From positions 620,001-684,000 of the forward strand of contig CALDUY010000002.1 of NCBI GenBank assembly GCA_937923405.1: a DNA stretch of 64,000 nucleotides, written 5' to 3'. Positions 52,472-62,123 of the stretch are shown here, piece after piece. The notes under the pieces are model-generated. The model made no database searches. It was given only the letters and a program-made list of their open reading frames with translations, and was not told the DNA's origin. Each line of letters starts with the position of its first letter. Position 1 is the stretch's first letter. The DNA comes from an uncultured Gemmataceae bacterium (lineage in GTDB: Bacteria > Planctomycetota > Planctomycetia > Gemmatales > Gemmataceae). The position numbers were made by a program, and so were the translations under genes.

Positions 52472-53395
52472 ATGCGCGTCTTTGTCACGGGTGGAACAGG
52501 GCTGATCGGCTCGCGGCTGATTCAGAAACTCGTCGAGCGTGGCGATCAGCCGGTGGTGCTGACCCGCCGTCCGGAGCAGGCGAAACAGTCGCTTGGCTCT
52601 AAGGTGGAGGTAGTATCGGGCGATCCAATGACCGCCGGACCGTGGATGGATGAACTGAGCCGATGCGACAGCGTCATCAACCTGGTCGGCGAGGGCATCT
52701 TCAACAAACGCTGGAATACCGCTTTCAAACAGTTGCTCGTCGATAGCCGGGTTAAGAGTACGACCCACGTCGCCGAGGCAATTCGGCGACAACCGCGACG
52801 CTCGGATGGTTCGCCCAAGGTGTTAGTCAGCGCCTCGGCGATCGGCTACTACGGTCCGCACGGCGACGAAGAGATCACCGAGGACACACCACCGGCGAAC
52901 GACTTTTTGGGGCAACTCTGTGTGGACTGGGAGAAAGCTACTCAGCCCGCTGCCGACGCTGGGGTCCGCGTAGCAGTAATCCGTGTGGGCGTAGTGTTGG
53001 ACAAGAACGGTGGTGCCCTGGCCAAGATGCTGCCGCCGTTCAAGTTGTGTGCTGGCGGTCCGATCGGCTCGGGCCGACAGTACATGTCTTGGATTCATCA
53101 CGAGGATATGGTTGGTCTGTTTCTCTTCGCTCTGGACCAGGCCGACTGCACCGGACCGCTGAACGGCACCGCGCCGAACCCACGCACCAACGCCGAGTTC
53201 TCCAAAGCGTTGGGCAAAGCGCTGCATCGGCCCGCCTTCGTCTGGACGCCTGGCTTCGCTCTGCATTTGATGCTCGGCGAGGCGGCGGCCATCATCACTC
53301 AGGGCCAGCGCGTCATTCCCAAGAAGGCGTTGTCGTTGGGTTACTCGTTCAAGTATCCTCACTTGGACGAGGCACTAGGACAGATTTTCTCCTGA
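52472..53395 (+). CDS. TIGR01777-family NAD(P)-binding epimerase-like protein
   Basis: A 307-aa short-chain dehydrogenase-like protein of the TIGR01777 (YfcH/SulA-like) family. The Rossmann motif is VFVTGGTGLIGSRLIQKLVE, then DSVINLVGEGIFNKRWN, SRVKSTTHVAEAI, LVSASAIGYYGPHGDE, VRVAVIRVGVVLDKNGGALA, the invariant-type YMSWIHHEDMVGL and GPLNGTAPNPRTNAEFSKAL. The classical catalytic Tyr-x-x-x-Lys is altered (YYGPHGD), as in this family. The reaction is unknown. It ends the group begun by the prenyltransferase-fold gene and is followed by a strong terminator. Confidence 0.9.
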   Translation: MRVFVTGGTGLIGSRLIQKLVERGDQPVVLTRRPEQAKQSLGSKVEVVSGDPMTAGPWMDELSRCDSVINLVGEGIFNKRWNTAFKQLLVDSRVKSTTHVAEAIRRQPRRSDGSPKVLVSASAIGYYGPHGDEEITEDTPPANDFLGQLCVDWEKATQPAADAGVRVAVIRVGVVLDKNGGALAKMLPPFKLCAGGPIGSGRQYMSWIHHEDMVGLFLFALDQADCTGPLNGTAPNPRTNAEFSKALGKALHRPAFVWTPGFALHLMLGEAAAIITQGQRVIPKKALSLGYSFKYPHLDEALGQIFS

Positions 53396-53503
53396 GTTCG
53401 GCCAGGGGTTCCAGTTATGTCGCGCGCTAAAAAATCCGCTTGCAAACTGGAAAATCTTAGCGAGTACTTCTACTAGTTAGGCAGCCCTCTTTTGTGGAGG
53501 GTC

Positions 53504-53552
53504 GGGCCAGTCGTGGTGAGTGGGCGACACCATCGGCTGGCCCTTTGGTTTT
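53504..53552 (+). terminator. Intrinsic terminator after the epimerase gene
   Basis: GGGCCAG (53504-53510) pairs with CTGGCCC (53537-53543), with further pairing of TGGTG to CACCA inside, followed by TTTGGTTTT. A smaller CCCTC/GAGGG stem precedes it at about 53485. The T-run reaches the stop codon of the convergent S9 peptidase gene. Confidence 0.75.
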
Positions 53553-55959
53553 ACTCACTCCTCTCGCTGCTTCTCGGCGGAGCGTTTTTTACATATTTGT
53601 CGAACCAACTGAGCATCTCGTACAGCGTGTGTTCCACTGACTCCTTGGCTGCGTAGCCGTGCGACTCATAGGGCAGTGAGACGTAGCGCACCGTGCCGCC
53701 ATGACCGCGAATCGCCTGAAACAATCGCTCCGACTGAATGGGAAAGGTGCCAGGATTGTTGTCTGCCTCGCCGTGGATCAACAGAATCGGTTCGTTAATC
53801 TGATGAGCAAACATGAACGGCGACATTCGCGCGTAAATCTCCGGGGCTTGCCACAGCGTGCGTCGTTCGCTCTGGAACCCGAACGGCGTCAGAGTGCGGT
53901 TATAGGCTCCGGAACGAGCGATGCCGGCGCGGAACAAGTCGGAGTGGGCCAGCAGATTCGCCGTCATGAACGCCCCGTAGCTGTGTCCGCCAACGCCCAC
54001 TCGATCGGGATCGGTCACGCCCAGACGCACCGCCTCGTCGATGGCCGCCTTGGCGCTGGCGACGATCTGTTCGACGAAAGTATCGTTGGCCTTTTCAGGT
54101 GTGCCGACTACGGGCATCGAGGCATCGTCCAGCACGGCATAGCCGGCCAGCAGGAAGAACAGATGCGAGGTGCCGCCCAGAGTCGTGTAACGGTTCGTCG
54201 ACCCCACCACTTGACCGGCGACGTTGACATCAGTGAACTCGCGCGGATAGGCCCAGACAACCGTCGGCAGTCGCGTTCCCTCCTTGTAGCCGGGTGGCAA
54301 ATACAGCGTGAACGACAACGGCACGCCATCGGCTCGTTTGTAGCGAACCAACTTGCGGGTGATGCCACGCAATTCGGGCGTTTCATCTTTGAAATGCGTC
54401 AGGGCACGAACCTCGTCACTCCCGATTCGGCGAATTCGATAGTTGGGTGGTGACGTTGGCGACTCGTGCCGGGTCACGAATGTCGGCCCCTCGACCGACA
54501 GCAAAGACACGACCGATTCCAGGCAGTCGTCCGCACTCTGAAACAGGCGCTCGGTTTTCAGTGTTTTCAGATTCATGCGATCTAAAAAGGGTCTGTTGCC
54601 GCGCGGCGAGGCTCCGTCACCTGTCAGAAACAAGTCGTCGCCTTCTTGACGCAGCACCGAGTAGCCGGAGCCTAGCCGTTTCAGAACCGGGGTGCCTGGG
54701 TCGCGGTAGCGGTCCTGGATGGAGCGATCCCAGATCAAGCGACGCGGCTGTTCCGGCGTGTCGGGCTGTATCTGAAAAGTCCGACGGCGGCGCGTCTCTC
54801 GGTCGAAGTCGACGAGCAGGGCCAGGTTCTTCTCGCCGAACTGAAGCCCTCCGAAGCGATGCTCGGTGCGAGCCAGTTCCTTGGGTTCCTCGGTGAACGG
54901 AGCGGCGAGACTGACGACCTTATCGCGGAACGGCACCTTTTTGTTAGGATTACCGTCGTCCAGCGCTTCGACCCAGACCAACGTGGCCGGCACGTCGGGA
55001 CGCCAGCTGATCGAGCGCGGGCCGGTTGCGACTCCCTCGATGGGGATGTTGTCCTGGAGTGGTTGCTCCGCCACAACTTTCACTGCCTTGCCGCTCGGCA
55101 GTTGCCAGACCTCGGTGATTCGTGGAAAGAAGCTCGCGGGCAACAGATATGAGTAGGGCCGCTTCGTCCGCGTCACCAGCAGATATTTGCCATCAGGCGA
55201 AGGTGCGGCACTACTGTACAATCCCGGCTTACCGAGCGGAGTCAGCGTCTTTGAGGTGATGTCCAGCAAGGCCAGTTGCGAGGTGCAGTAGTAGTCGAAC
55301 AGCGCTTCGTCGTGGCGATCCTTGAGCAGATCCTGATAGGTGCGAGCGGGCGACGGTTTACCAGTGGATTCCTGAATGACCGGCCCTGTCGGAACCGTAG
55401 GCGCGGTCGGCGGTTGGCCACGATCAGTGGGAATCAAACGAACGAGCAGGGTTTTGCTGTCGGGTAGCCAGGCGACCGGATCGCCGTAGGCTCCGTTCAA
55501 GCGAGACGGAAGCAGACGCTGGAGTTTGGGTTGCTCCGGCGATCCGAGCAATAAATAGATGCCGTCCGAAGAGGTGCCGACTACGACAAAGCGCTTGCCG
55601 TCCGGCGACCACTCCAAGGCACCTGGGACCACGCCTTCGGGGAATACAAGCGGGATGTCTTTGCCGCCGTCGATCGGCTGTAGCACGATGCCGGTGGTAC
55701 GCGGCTGACGCTGTGGACCGTTGGTCTGCGGATCGAGACGCAAACCGGCAAGTCGAAGAATGGGTCGGGACAGATCGGTGATGCTGGGGTAACGTTGCCG
55801 CATGGTCAGCACCAGGTAGTCTCGATTGCGTGACAGAGTCACTGTGGGAGGGGCCGGTTGATCAAGTATTTTTTGGATCGTTTCTGGGGGTTTTTGATAG
55901 CCCACCGTGTCAGCAGCGACGAACGACACTAGCACCAATAACATCAGGACAGCGCGCAT
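53551..55959 (-). CDS. Secreted S9-family (prolyl oligopeptidase-like) serine peptidase
   Basis: An 802-aa exported peptidase. The ATG at 55959, with GGAG seven bases upstream, starts a signal peptide (VLMLLVLVSFVAADTVG). The N-terminal half is a beta-propeller (EWSPDGKRFVVVGTSSDGIY, GLYSSAAPSPDGKYLLVTRT). The alpha/beta-hydrolase half has the nucleophile motif GVGGHSYGAFMTANLLAH, the Asp region ILLIHGEADNNPG and the His region YESHGYAAKES, i.e. the full triad. Similar large secreted S9 peptidases with propellers are common in planctomycetes. The specificity is not given by the sequence. Confidence 0.9.
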   Translation of the reverse strand: MRAVLMLLVLVSFVAADTVGYQKPPETIQKILDQPAPPTVTLSRNRDYLVLTMRQRYPSITDLSRPILRLAGLRLDPQTNGPQRQPRTTGIVLQPIDGGKDIPLVFPEGVVPGALEWSPDGKRFVVVGTSSDGIYLLLGSPEQPKLQRLLPSRLNGAYGDPVAWLPDSKTLLVRLIPTDRGQPPTAPTVPTGPVIQESTGKPSPARTYQDLLKDRHDEALFDYYCTSQLALLDITSKTLTPLGKPGLYSSAAPSPDGKYLLVTRTKRPYSYLLPASFFPRITEVWQLPSGKAVKVVAEQPLQDNIPIEGVATGPRSISWRPDVPATLVWVEALDDGNPNKKVPFRDKVVSLAAPFTEEPKELARTEHRFGGLQFGEKNLALLVDFDRETRRRRTFQIQPDTPEQPRRLIWDRSIQDRYRDPGTPVLKRLGSGYSVLRQEGDDLFLTGDGASPRGNRPFLDRMNLKTLKTERLFQSADDCLESVVSLLSVEGPTFVTRHESPTSPPNYRIRRIGSDEVRALTHFKDETPELRGITRKLVRYKRADGVPLSFTLYLPPGYKEGTRLPTVVWAYPREFTDVNVAGQVVGSTNRYTTLGGTSHLFFLLAGYAVLDDASMPVVGTPEKANDTFVEQIVASAKAAIDEAVRLGVTDPDRVGVGGHSYGAFMTANLLAHSDLFRAGIARSGAYNRTLTPFGFQSERRTLWQAPEIYARMSPFMFAHQINEPILLIHGEADNNPGTFPIQSERLFQAIRGHGGTVRYVSLPYESHGYAAKESVEHTLYEMLSWFDKYVKNAPPRSSERSE

Positions 55960-56147
55960 GAGATATCTCCAAAAGGAAGCAGACAATTCGCGATCCAGGT
56001 TTGCTCGACCGTTTCAGCCTATCAAACGGACCGTTGTTTCTCACCTACTTCTTGAACTACTCTTTCAACCACTCGATGAGTGGTGATTGACAAATCCCCA
56101 TCGAACCGGGACACTACAGGCTAGCCCAAGGAAAGAGATTCGCCGAT

Positions 56148-56516
56148 ATGTCCGCCAAAATACAAGTAATTCTCGGTCCGGATTGTGGACAAACCTTTCT
56201 GATTCCAGCCAACGGATGTCTGAATATTGGTCGCAGTCATACTACGGACACGAAGCTCTCAGATCTGGCCGTCTCGCGGCTCCATTGTCGCATTGAATTT
56301 GATGGCCAACAGGCGGTGTTGTTCAATATCAGCACGAAAGGCACGCGCGTAAACGACAAGCCTACCGATCAAAAGCAACTCCATCATGGAGATATTATCC
56401 GCATCGGTGATACAGAGATCCGCTTCGCGTTGACCTCGCTGAGCGATGCCGAGACGCTTTCGCAAGACAGCAAGAGCATAGCTCCCCCCACCCTCAAGAC
56501 GACCGATCCCTCCTAG
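56148..56516 (+). CDS. Small FHA-domain protein
   Basis: A 122-aa protein that is almost entirely one forkhead-associated domain, a phosphothreonine-binding module. The motifs are LNIGRSHTTDTKLSDLAVSR (GR and the S..SR loops), LHCRIEFDGQQ, NISTKGTRVNDKP and HHGDIIRIGDTEIRF. It has no other domain, signal peptide or membrane segment, so it would act as an adaptor for phosphoproteins, for example of the Hanks kinases. The metal RND pump gene starts 85 bases later on the same strand, but no functional link is shown. Confidence 0.85.
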   Translation: MSAKIQVILGPDCGQTFLIPANGCLNIGRSHTTDTKLSDLAVSRLHCRIEFDGQQAVLFNISTKGTRVNDKPTDQKQLHHGDIIRIGDTEIRFALTSLSDAETLSQDSKSIAPPTLKTTDPS

Positions 56517-56600
56517 TTGCTCCGAGCGTACCGAGACGGCGGGCGGCGTATCGATTTGTATGATGATAGGTTAGCCCGCCTCTGCCTCTGTTAATTCACC

Positions 56601-59600
56601 ATGCTGAATCAGCTGATTGCCTTATCATTGAAACATCGTTGGGTTGTGCTTCTGGTCGCGCTGAGCCTTTGCGCGGTTGGCTTGTACCAACTTGCTGAGA
56701 CTCCAGTAGATGTCTTCCCGGATCTCAATCGTCCGACAGTAACCATCCTGACGGAAGCGCCAGGACTTGCTCCCGAGGAAGTGGAGGCTCTCGTCACCCG
56801 ACCACTAGAAGCGCTGCTCAACGGCGCTACGGATGTCCTTCGAGTGCGATCAGCTTCGGGAGTCGGATTATCGATTATCTGGGTTGAGTTCGACTGGGGC
56901 ACGGACATCTACCAAGATCGGCAGATCGTTGCGGAAAAACTCCAGCTCGCTCGTGAACGGTTACCTCAAGATGTCAATCCGATCCTCGCGCCGATTTCTT
57001 CCATCATGGGCGAGATCATGATTCTGGCGCTTCGGGGTGGTGATCCAATGGAGATGCGAACCCTGGCCGAGTTCACGGTGCGGAATCGACTCCTGGCGAT
57101 CGCCGGCGTATCGCAAGTCACTGTCATGGGGGGAATCCTCAAGCAGTATCAGATCATTACATCCCCGGAGCGCCTGGCCGCTCAGAACATCACGCTGCAG
57201 CAACTAACCGATGCAGCGGAGAAAGCCAACGCCCTGGCTGGCGGCGGCATCATGGAACGCAATGTCACTGAAGCGATCATTCGCCTGTCGGGCCAAAGCC
57301 TATCTTTACAAGACATCGAAGAAACCCCCGTACTCTGGCGTGAGAAGCGAGCTATTAAGATAAAAGAGGTCGCCGAGGTGAGGTTTGGCGGCCCAGTACG
57401 GCGAGGAGATGGGGGCATTCGTCTCCGCGAGGGAGCTGCCGACGCCGTCATTCTCACTATTCAGAAGCAACCCGGAGCCAACACTCTGCGGCTCGATCCG
57501 CTCATCGATCAAACTCTAGAGGCGTTACAGGCGGAACTGCCCCCGAACGTCAAGCTTGAAACCCATTTGTTCCGACAAGCCGACTTCATCCGCACCGCCA
57601 TCGACAACGTCATCGAAGCGATCCGTGACGGTACCATCTGGGTGTTCGTGGTGCTGTTCTTGTTTTTGTTCAATTTCCGCACTAGCTTCATCACGTTAAC
57701 GGCTATTCCCCTGTCGCTGCTCACTACACTGCTGGTTTTTCGCGCTCTAGGAGTGAGCATCAACACCATGACACTGGGCGGCATCGCCGTCGCCGTCGGT
57801 GAACTCGTGGATGATGCGATCGTTGACGTCGAGAACATTTATCGTCGGCTCAAGGAAAATCGGAGCAAACCCGTCCCCGAGCCGGCCCTGAAAGTGATCT
57901 TTCACGCTTCCGCGGAAATCCGCAACAGCATTGTCTATGCCACGCTCATCGTCTGTTTGGTAGTGCTGCCGCTGTTCGCGATGTCAGGACTCGAAGGGCG
58001 GATGTTCGCTCCGCTGGGACTGGCCTATCTGACCGCGCTGCTGGCTTCGTTGCTCGTGTCTCTGACGGTGACTCCGGCTCTCTCCTCGCTGCTGTTAGCG
58101 CGAGCAAAGATTATCGAGAGAAAAGGAGATCCTCTCCTTTTACGCTCTTTGAAGTGGCTGGATGAAAAGCTCATTCGCTGGTCCCTACGGCATCCCTGGA
58201 AGATTGTTTTTGTCGTCGCGGGGTTGGCAATCGGCTCGAAAACCATCATTTTCTGGATGGGATCAGAATTCCTGCCTCCTTTCAATGAGGGCAGTCTGAC
58301 GGTCAGCGTGCAACTGGAACCGGGCACAAGTTTACAAGAGAGCCGACGCGTAGCTCTGCGGGCCGAGGCTCTGATGATGGAAGTACCGGAGGTAGCCTCC
58401 ATCTGCCGACGAACCGGCCGCGCCGAGATGGATGAACATGCCGAGGGAGTCAACAACAGCGAGATTGACGTACGCTTGATCCCCCATGAAATCCCTAAGC
58501 CTGGTTGGCACAATGCGGTCTTACGCGCTATTCCCGGGTTGCACGGGATGGGAACAGAGTACCGCGGACGCCCTCATGATCAGGTACTGGACGACATCCG
58601 TGAGCGCATCACGGCGCTGCCCAACGTCAACGTGAACATCGGCCAACCGATCAGTCATCGACTGGATCACATGATGTCTGGAATCCGCGCCCAGGTGGCA
58701 GTCAAGGTGTTCGGTCCCGATCTGCGAGTCTTACGCGAAACGGCGCACGATCTCGAATCACGGATGAATCAGATCCCTGGAGTGGTTGATCTTCAGATTG
58801 AGCCACAGGTGGAAATTCCCCAAATTCGCCTGAAGGTGAATCGTCAGGAGGCGGCCCGATATGGACTGGCTCCCGGCGACGTGGCCCACATGATGGAGAC
58901 GGCCTATCGCGGGCGAGTCGTATCTACAGTGTTGGATCAAGACCGCTTTTTTCAGCTGGTGGTGTGGTACGATGAAGCCTCGCGGAACAATCCGTCGGCT
59001 ATCAATCAAACCATTCTCGATACGCCGTCGGGGCGGAAGGTGGCTCTAGGGCAAGTCGCGGAAGTGCTGGAAACCACTGGGCCGAACACTCTCAACCATG
59101 AAAACGTTCAGCGGCGCATCGTCGTTTCGTGCAATGTTGCCGGTCGCGATCTGGGCAGTGTGGTACGCGACATCAAACAACTTTTTCCCGAGGTGGAACG
59201 CCAGTTAAGCAAACAACCAGGAACCTACCGTCTGGAGATTGGCGGACAGTTCGAGGCCCAACAACAGGCAGGTTGGCGGTTACTCGCTCTAGGCTGTTTG
59301 TCAGTCGTAGCTGTGTTTGGTCTGTTGTGGAAATGTCTGAACTCCTGGCAGGCGGCCTTGATGGTGCTGCTCATCAACATTCCGTTAGCAGCGGTTGGTT
59401 CGGTGGCTGCACTGTTGCTCATCAACCGTCCTGATTGGGCCGAGTTGCAATCGCTGCCCTGGTGGGACTGGCCGCGAGCCTGGGCAGCGGCAACGACCCT
59501 TTCAGTCGCGCATTGGGTCGGCTTTATCACTCTCATCGGCATCGTCAGTCGTAACGGCATCATGATGATCTCGCACTACATCCACCTGATGAAATACGAA

Positions 59601-59906
59601 GGCGAATCCTTCAGCGAAGAAATGATTGTACGCGGCAGTTTGGAACGCCTAGCCCCAGTATTGATGACGGCGTTGACGGCCATCATCGGCTTAGTGCCTC
59701 TGGCGTTAGGCGCAGGGCAACCGGGCAAAGAGATTCTGCATCCGTTGGCGATTGTGGTGATCGGAGGACTTCTCGACTCAGCACTGATGGATCAGATCGT
59801 CACCCCTGCCGTGTTCTGGAAATTTGGTCGCAACGTGGTTCAACCTCCATCGACGAGAGACAATGTTCTCGATGCTCCGTGGGATGACTCGTTTACCAAC
59901 GTATAA
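56601..59906 (+). CDS. CusA/CzcA-type heavy-metal RND efflux pump
   Basis: An 1101-aa inner-membrane RND transporter of the heavy-metal efflux type. The N-terminus has [20 protein letters not shown] and the hallmark [20 protein letters not shown]. Pump signatures are [20 protein letters not shown] in TM4 (the Asp pair in the proton relay), [20 protein letters not shown], and [13 protein letters not shown] near TM10-11. The porter region contains [20 protein letters not shown]. CusA-like and CzcA-like pumps differ in metal, and residues here do not settle Cu/Ag versus Zn/Co. The nearest gene is a Cu+ ATPase 20 bases downstream, favouring copper. No adaptor or outer-membrane channel gene is in the window. 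Confidence 0.9.
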   Translation: MLNQLIALSLKHRWVVLLVALSLCAVGLYQLAETPVDVFPDLNRPTVTILTEAPGLAPEEVEALVTRPLEALLNGATDVLRVRSASGVGLSIIWVEFDWGTDIYQDRQIVAEKLQLARERLPQDVNPILAPISSIMGEIMILALRGGDPMEMRTLAEFTVRNRLLAIAGVSQVTVMGGILKQYQIITSPERLAAQNITLQQLTDAAEKANALAGGGIMERNVTEAIIRLSGQSLSLQDIEETPVLWREKRAIKIKEVAEVRFGGPVRRGDGGIRLREGAADAVILTIQKQPGANTLRLDPLIDQTLEALQAELPPNVKLETHLFRQADFIRTAIDNVIEAIRDGTIWVFVVLFLFLFNFRTSFITLTAIPLSLLTTLLVFRALGVSINTMTLGGIAVAVGELVDDAIVDVENIYRRLKENRSKPVPEPALKVIFHASAEIRNSIVYATLIVCLVVLPLFAMSGLEGRMFAPLGLAYLTALLASLLVSLTVTPALSSLLLARAKIIERKGDPLLLRSLKWLDEKLIRWSLRHPWKIVFVVAGLAIGSKTIIFWMGSEFLPPFNEGSLTVSVQLEPGTSLQESRRVALRAEALMMEVPEVASICRRTGRAEMDEHAEGVNNSEIDVRLIPHEIPKPGWHNAVLRAIPGLHGMGTEYRGRPHDQVLDDIRERITALPNVNVNIGQPISHRLDHMMSGIRAQVAVKVFGPDLRVLRETAHDLESRMNQIPGVVDLQIEPQVEIPQIRLKVNRQEAARYGLAPGDVAHMMETAYRGRVVSTVLDQDRFFQLVVWYDEASRNNPSAINQTILDTPSGRKVALGQVAEVLETTGPNTLNHENVQRRIVVSCNVAGRDLGSVVRDIKQLFPEVERQLSKQPGTYRLEIGGQFEAQQQAGWRLLALGCLSVVAVFGLLWKCLNSWQAALMVLLINIPLAAVGSVAALLLINRPDWAELQSLPWWDWPRAWAAATTLSVAHWVGFITLIGIVSRNGIMMISHYIHLMKYEGESFSEEMIVRGSLERLAPVLMTALTAIIGLVPLALGAGQPGKEILHPLAIVVIGGLLDSALMDQIVTPAVFWKFGRNVVQPPSTRDNVLDAPWDDSFTNV

Positions 59907-59926
59907 TTTCCACGGAGGAACGCGCG

Positions 59927-62113
59927 ATGGAACTACCACAACACAGCTGCTGTCAACATAAAACGACCCACTCTGCGCCAGTAGCCGACGCTCCGCCAGG
60001 TACGATGTGGATCTGTCCGATGCATCCGGAGGTGCGGCAGGATCATCCGGCCAGTTGTCCCAAGTGCGGCATGGCCCTGGAGCCGGAGACTGTCTCCCTC
60101 GACGAGGGGGAGAGTCCCGAGCTTGTAGATATGTCGAGGAGATTTTGGATCGGCTTACTCCTCGGACTTCCTGTTTTCATCGTGGCCATGGCCGGCATGT
60201 TCCCGGGCAACCCGTTTCAAAGTTTTGATACCGCCGTCTTGAACTGGGTGCAGCTAGTGCTAGCCACCCCGATCGTCTTCTGGTGTGGCTGGCCGTTCTT
60301 TGAGCGGGCCTGGACCTCGATCGTGCATCGCAGTCCGAACATGTTCACCTTGATCACACTAGGTGTCGGGGCCGCCTACGGCTACAGCGTGGCCGCGACG
60401 CTTATGCCGTCGTGCTTTCCCGAGGGATTCCACAGCGGAGCTCATGGCGTGGAAACCTACTTTGATACCGCCGTGGTGGTCACCGTGTTGGTGCTTTTGG
60501 GGCAAATTCTGGAGTTGCGTGCGCGTGGCCAGACGACCGTGGCCATCCGCAGACTGTTGGGCTTGGCCCCCAAGACTGCTCGGGTTGTGTATCCCGATGG
60601 TCGCGAAGAGGATGTCACGCTGACGTCGATTCGCCCCGGCCTGCTGCTGCGGGTTCGCCCTGGAGAGAAGGTGCCCGTGGATGGAACTGTTGTCGAAGGC
60701 ACCAGCACAGTGGATGAATCGATGCTAACCGGCGAACCGCTGCCGTTGGAAAAGAGCGCGGGCGATACGGTGATTGGCGGAACAGTCAACGGCACTGGCT
60801 CATTCGTGATGCGAGCGGACAAGGTGGGCAATCAAACGATGCTCGCACAGATCGTGCGTCTGGTCGGCGAAGCGCAGCGGAGTCGCGCTCCTGTGGAACG
60901 AGTGGTCAATCGCGTAGCCGCCTGGTTCGTCCCGCTGGTGTTGGTCATGAGCCTGCTGACGTTCACGGGTTGGATCCTGCTACCCAGCGAGCCGCGCTTG
61001 ACGTTGGCGTTGCTCAATGCCGTTGCCGTTCTGATTATTGCCTGCCCCTGTGCGCTGGGACTGGCTACGCCGATGGCGGTGATGGTGGGCACCGGACGTG
61101 GAGCCGAGTCAGGCATCCTCATCAAAAACGCCCAAGCCCTGGAAGTGCTGGGCAAGGCCGACATCTTGGTTCTGGACAAGACCGGCACTCTGACGGAAGG
61201 AAAACCATCCGTTGTCGTTCTCGAACCGTTGTCTGGGTTCGAGGAAGCAGAAGTGCTACAACTGGCGGCGAGTATCGAACGAAGCAGCGAGCATCCCTTG
61301 GCCGCCGCCATCTTGGCGCGAGCCAAAAAAGATCATTTAACGCTCTTAGAAGTAAAAAATTTTCGTTCGCTTGCCGGCAAAGGGATTGCGGGCGATGTCG
61401 CAGGTCGTCGGGTGCTGCTGGGGACGCCAGCGTTTCTGCACGAGCAAGGGATTGCCACGGAAAACATCGCGGCTCGTATGGAAACCCTGCGCCGACAGGG
61501 GCAGACCGTGGTACTGCTAGCCGTCGACGCTCAACTCGCTGGCCTGCTCGGCATTGCCGATCCCATTCGGGCCACGACGCCGGAAGCGATCGACTTACTG
61601 CACCGCGAGGGGTTAAAACTAGTGATGCTCACGGGGGATAGCCGAACAACCGCTGAGGCCGTGGCCAAGCAGCTGGGGATAGACACGGTGATGGCCGAGG
61701 TGTTGCCACAACAGAAAGCGGAATTGGTTCGCTGTCTTCAAGAGCAAGGGCACATCGTGGCAATGGCGGGCGATGGTGTGAACGATGCCCCAGCGTTAGC
61801 TCAGGCGGACATCGGTTTGGCCATGGGATCGGGAACTGATGTCGCGATGCACACGGCGAGCATTACTTTGGTGCGCGGCGACCTCCGGGCCATCGCCCGA
61901 GCACGCCGGCTCAGTCACGCGACCCTGTCGGGAATCCGACAGAATCTGTTTCTAGCCTTCGCTTACAACGCTCTAGCGATACCAGTCGCGACGGGGGTGC
62001 TGTACCCTCTGTGTGGTTGGCTGATTACTCCAATCTGGGCTTCCGTCGCCATGAGTCTTAGCTCCCTGTCGGTCATCGCCAACGCTCTGCGGCTGCGCTG
62101 GAGCAAACTCTGA
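59927..62113 (+). CDS. copA: Copper(I) P1B-type ATPase
   Basis: A 728-aa Cu+ exporting ATPase. The N-terminus lacks a classical HMA domain and instead carries a heavy-metal-binding motif, [20 protein letters not shown] followed by CGMALEP, often found in CopB/CopA-like pumps. The ion-path motif is CPC in [13 protein letters not shown] (about residues 373-375); the phosphorylation motif is DKTGTLTEG (about 417), the hinge [14 protein letters not shown], and the actuator loop [13 protein letters not shown]. Late helices carry FAYNALAIP and MSLSSLS, the Y-N/M-S-S set of Cu+ (P1B-1) pumps. It is the second gene of the metal-efflux pair and converges on a TPR gene with ten bases between stops. Confidence 0.92.
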   Translation: MELPQHSCCQHKTTHSAPVADAPPGTMWICPMHPEVRQDHPASCPKCGMALEPETVSLDEGESPELVDMSRRFWIGLLLGLPVFIVAMAGMFPGNPFQSFDTAVLNWVQLVLATPIVFWCGWPFFERAWTSIVHRSPNMFTLITLGVGAAYGYSVAATLMPSCFPEGFHSGAHGVETYFDTAVVVTVLVLLGQILELRARGQTTVAIRRLLGLAPKTARVVYPDGREEDVTLTSIRPGLLLRVRPGEKVPVDGTVVEGTSTVDESMLTGEPLPLEKSAGDTVIGGTVNGTGSFVMRADKVGNQTMLAQIVRLVGEAQRSRAPVERVVNRVAAWFVPLVLVMSLLTFTGWILLPSEPRLTLALLNAVAVLIIACPCALGLATPMAVMVGTGRGAESGILIKNAQALEVLGKADILVLDKTGTLTEGKPSVVVLEPLSGFEEAEVLQLAASIERSSEHPLAAAILARAKKDHLTLLEVKNFRSLAGKGIAGDVAGRRVLLGTPAFLHEQGIATENIAARMETLRRQGQTVVLLAVDAQLAGLLGIADPIRATTPEAIDLLHREGLKLVMLTGDSRTTAEAVAKQLGIDTVMAEVLPQQKAELVRCLQEQGHIVAMAGDGVNDAPALAQADIGLAMGSGTDVAMHTASITLVRGDLRAIARARRLSHATLSGIRQNLFLAFAYNALAIPVATGVLYPLCGWLITPIWASVAMSLSSLSVIANALRLRWSKL

Positions 62114-62123
62114 GCAGAACGGC

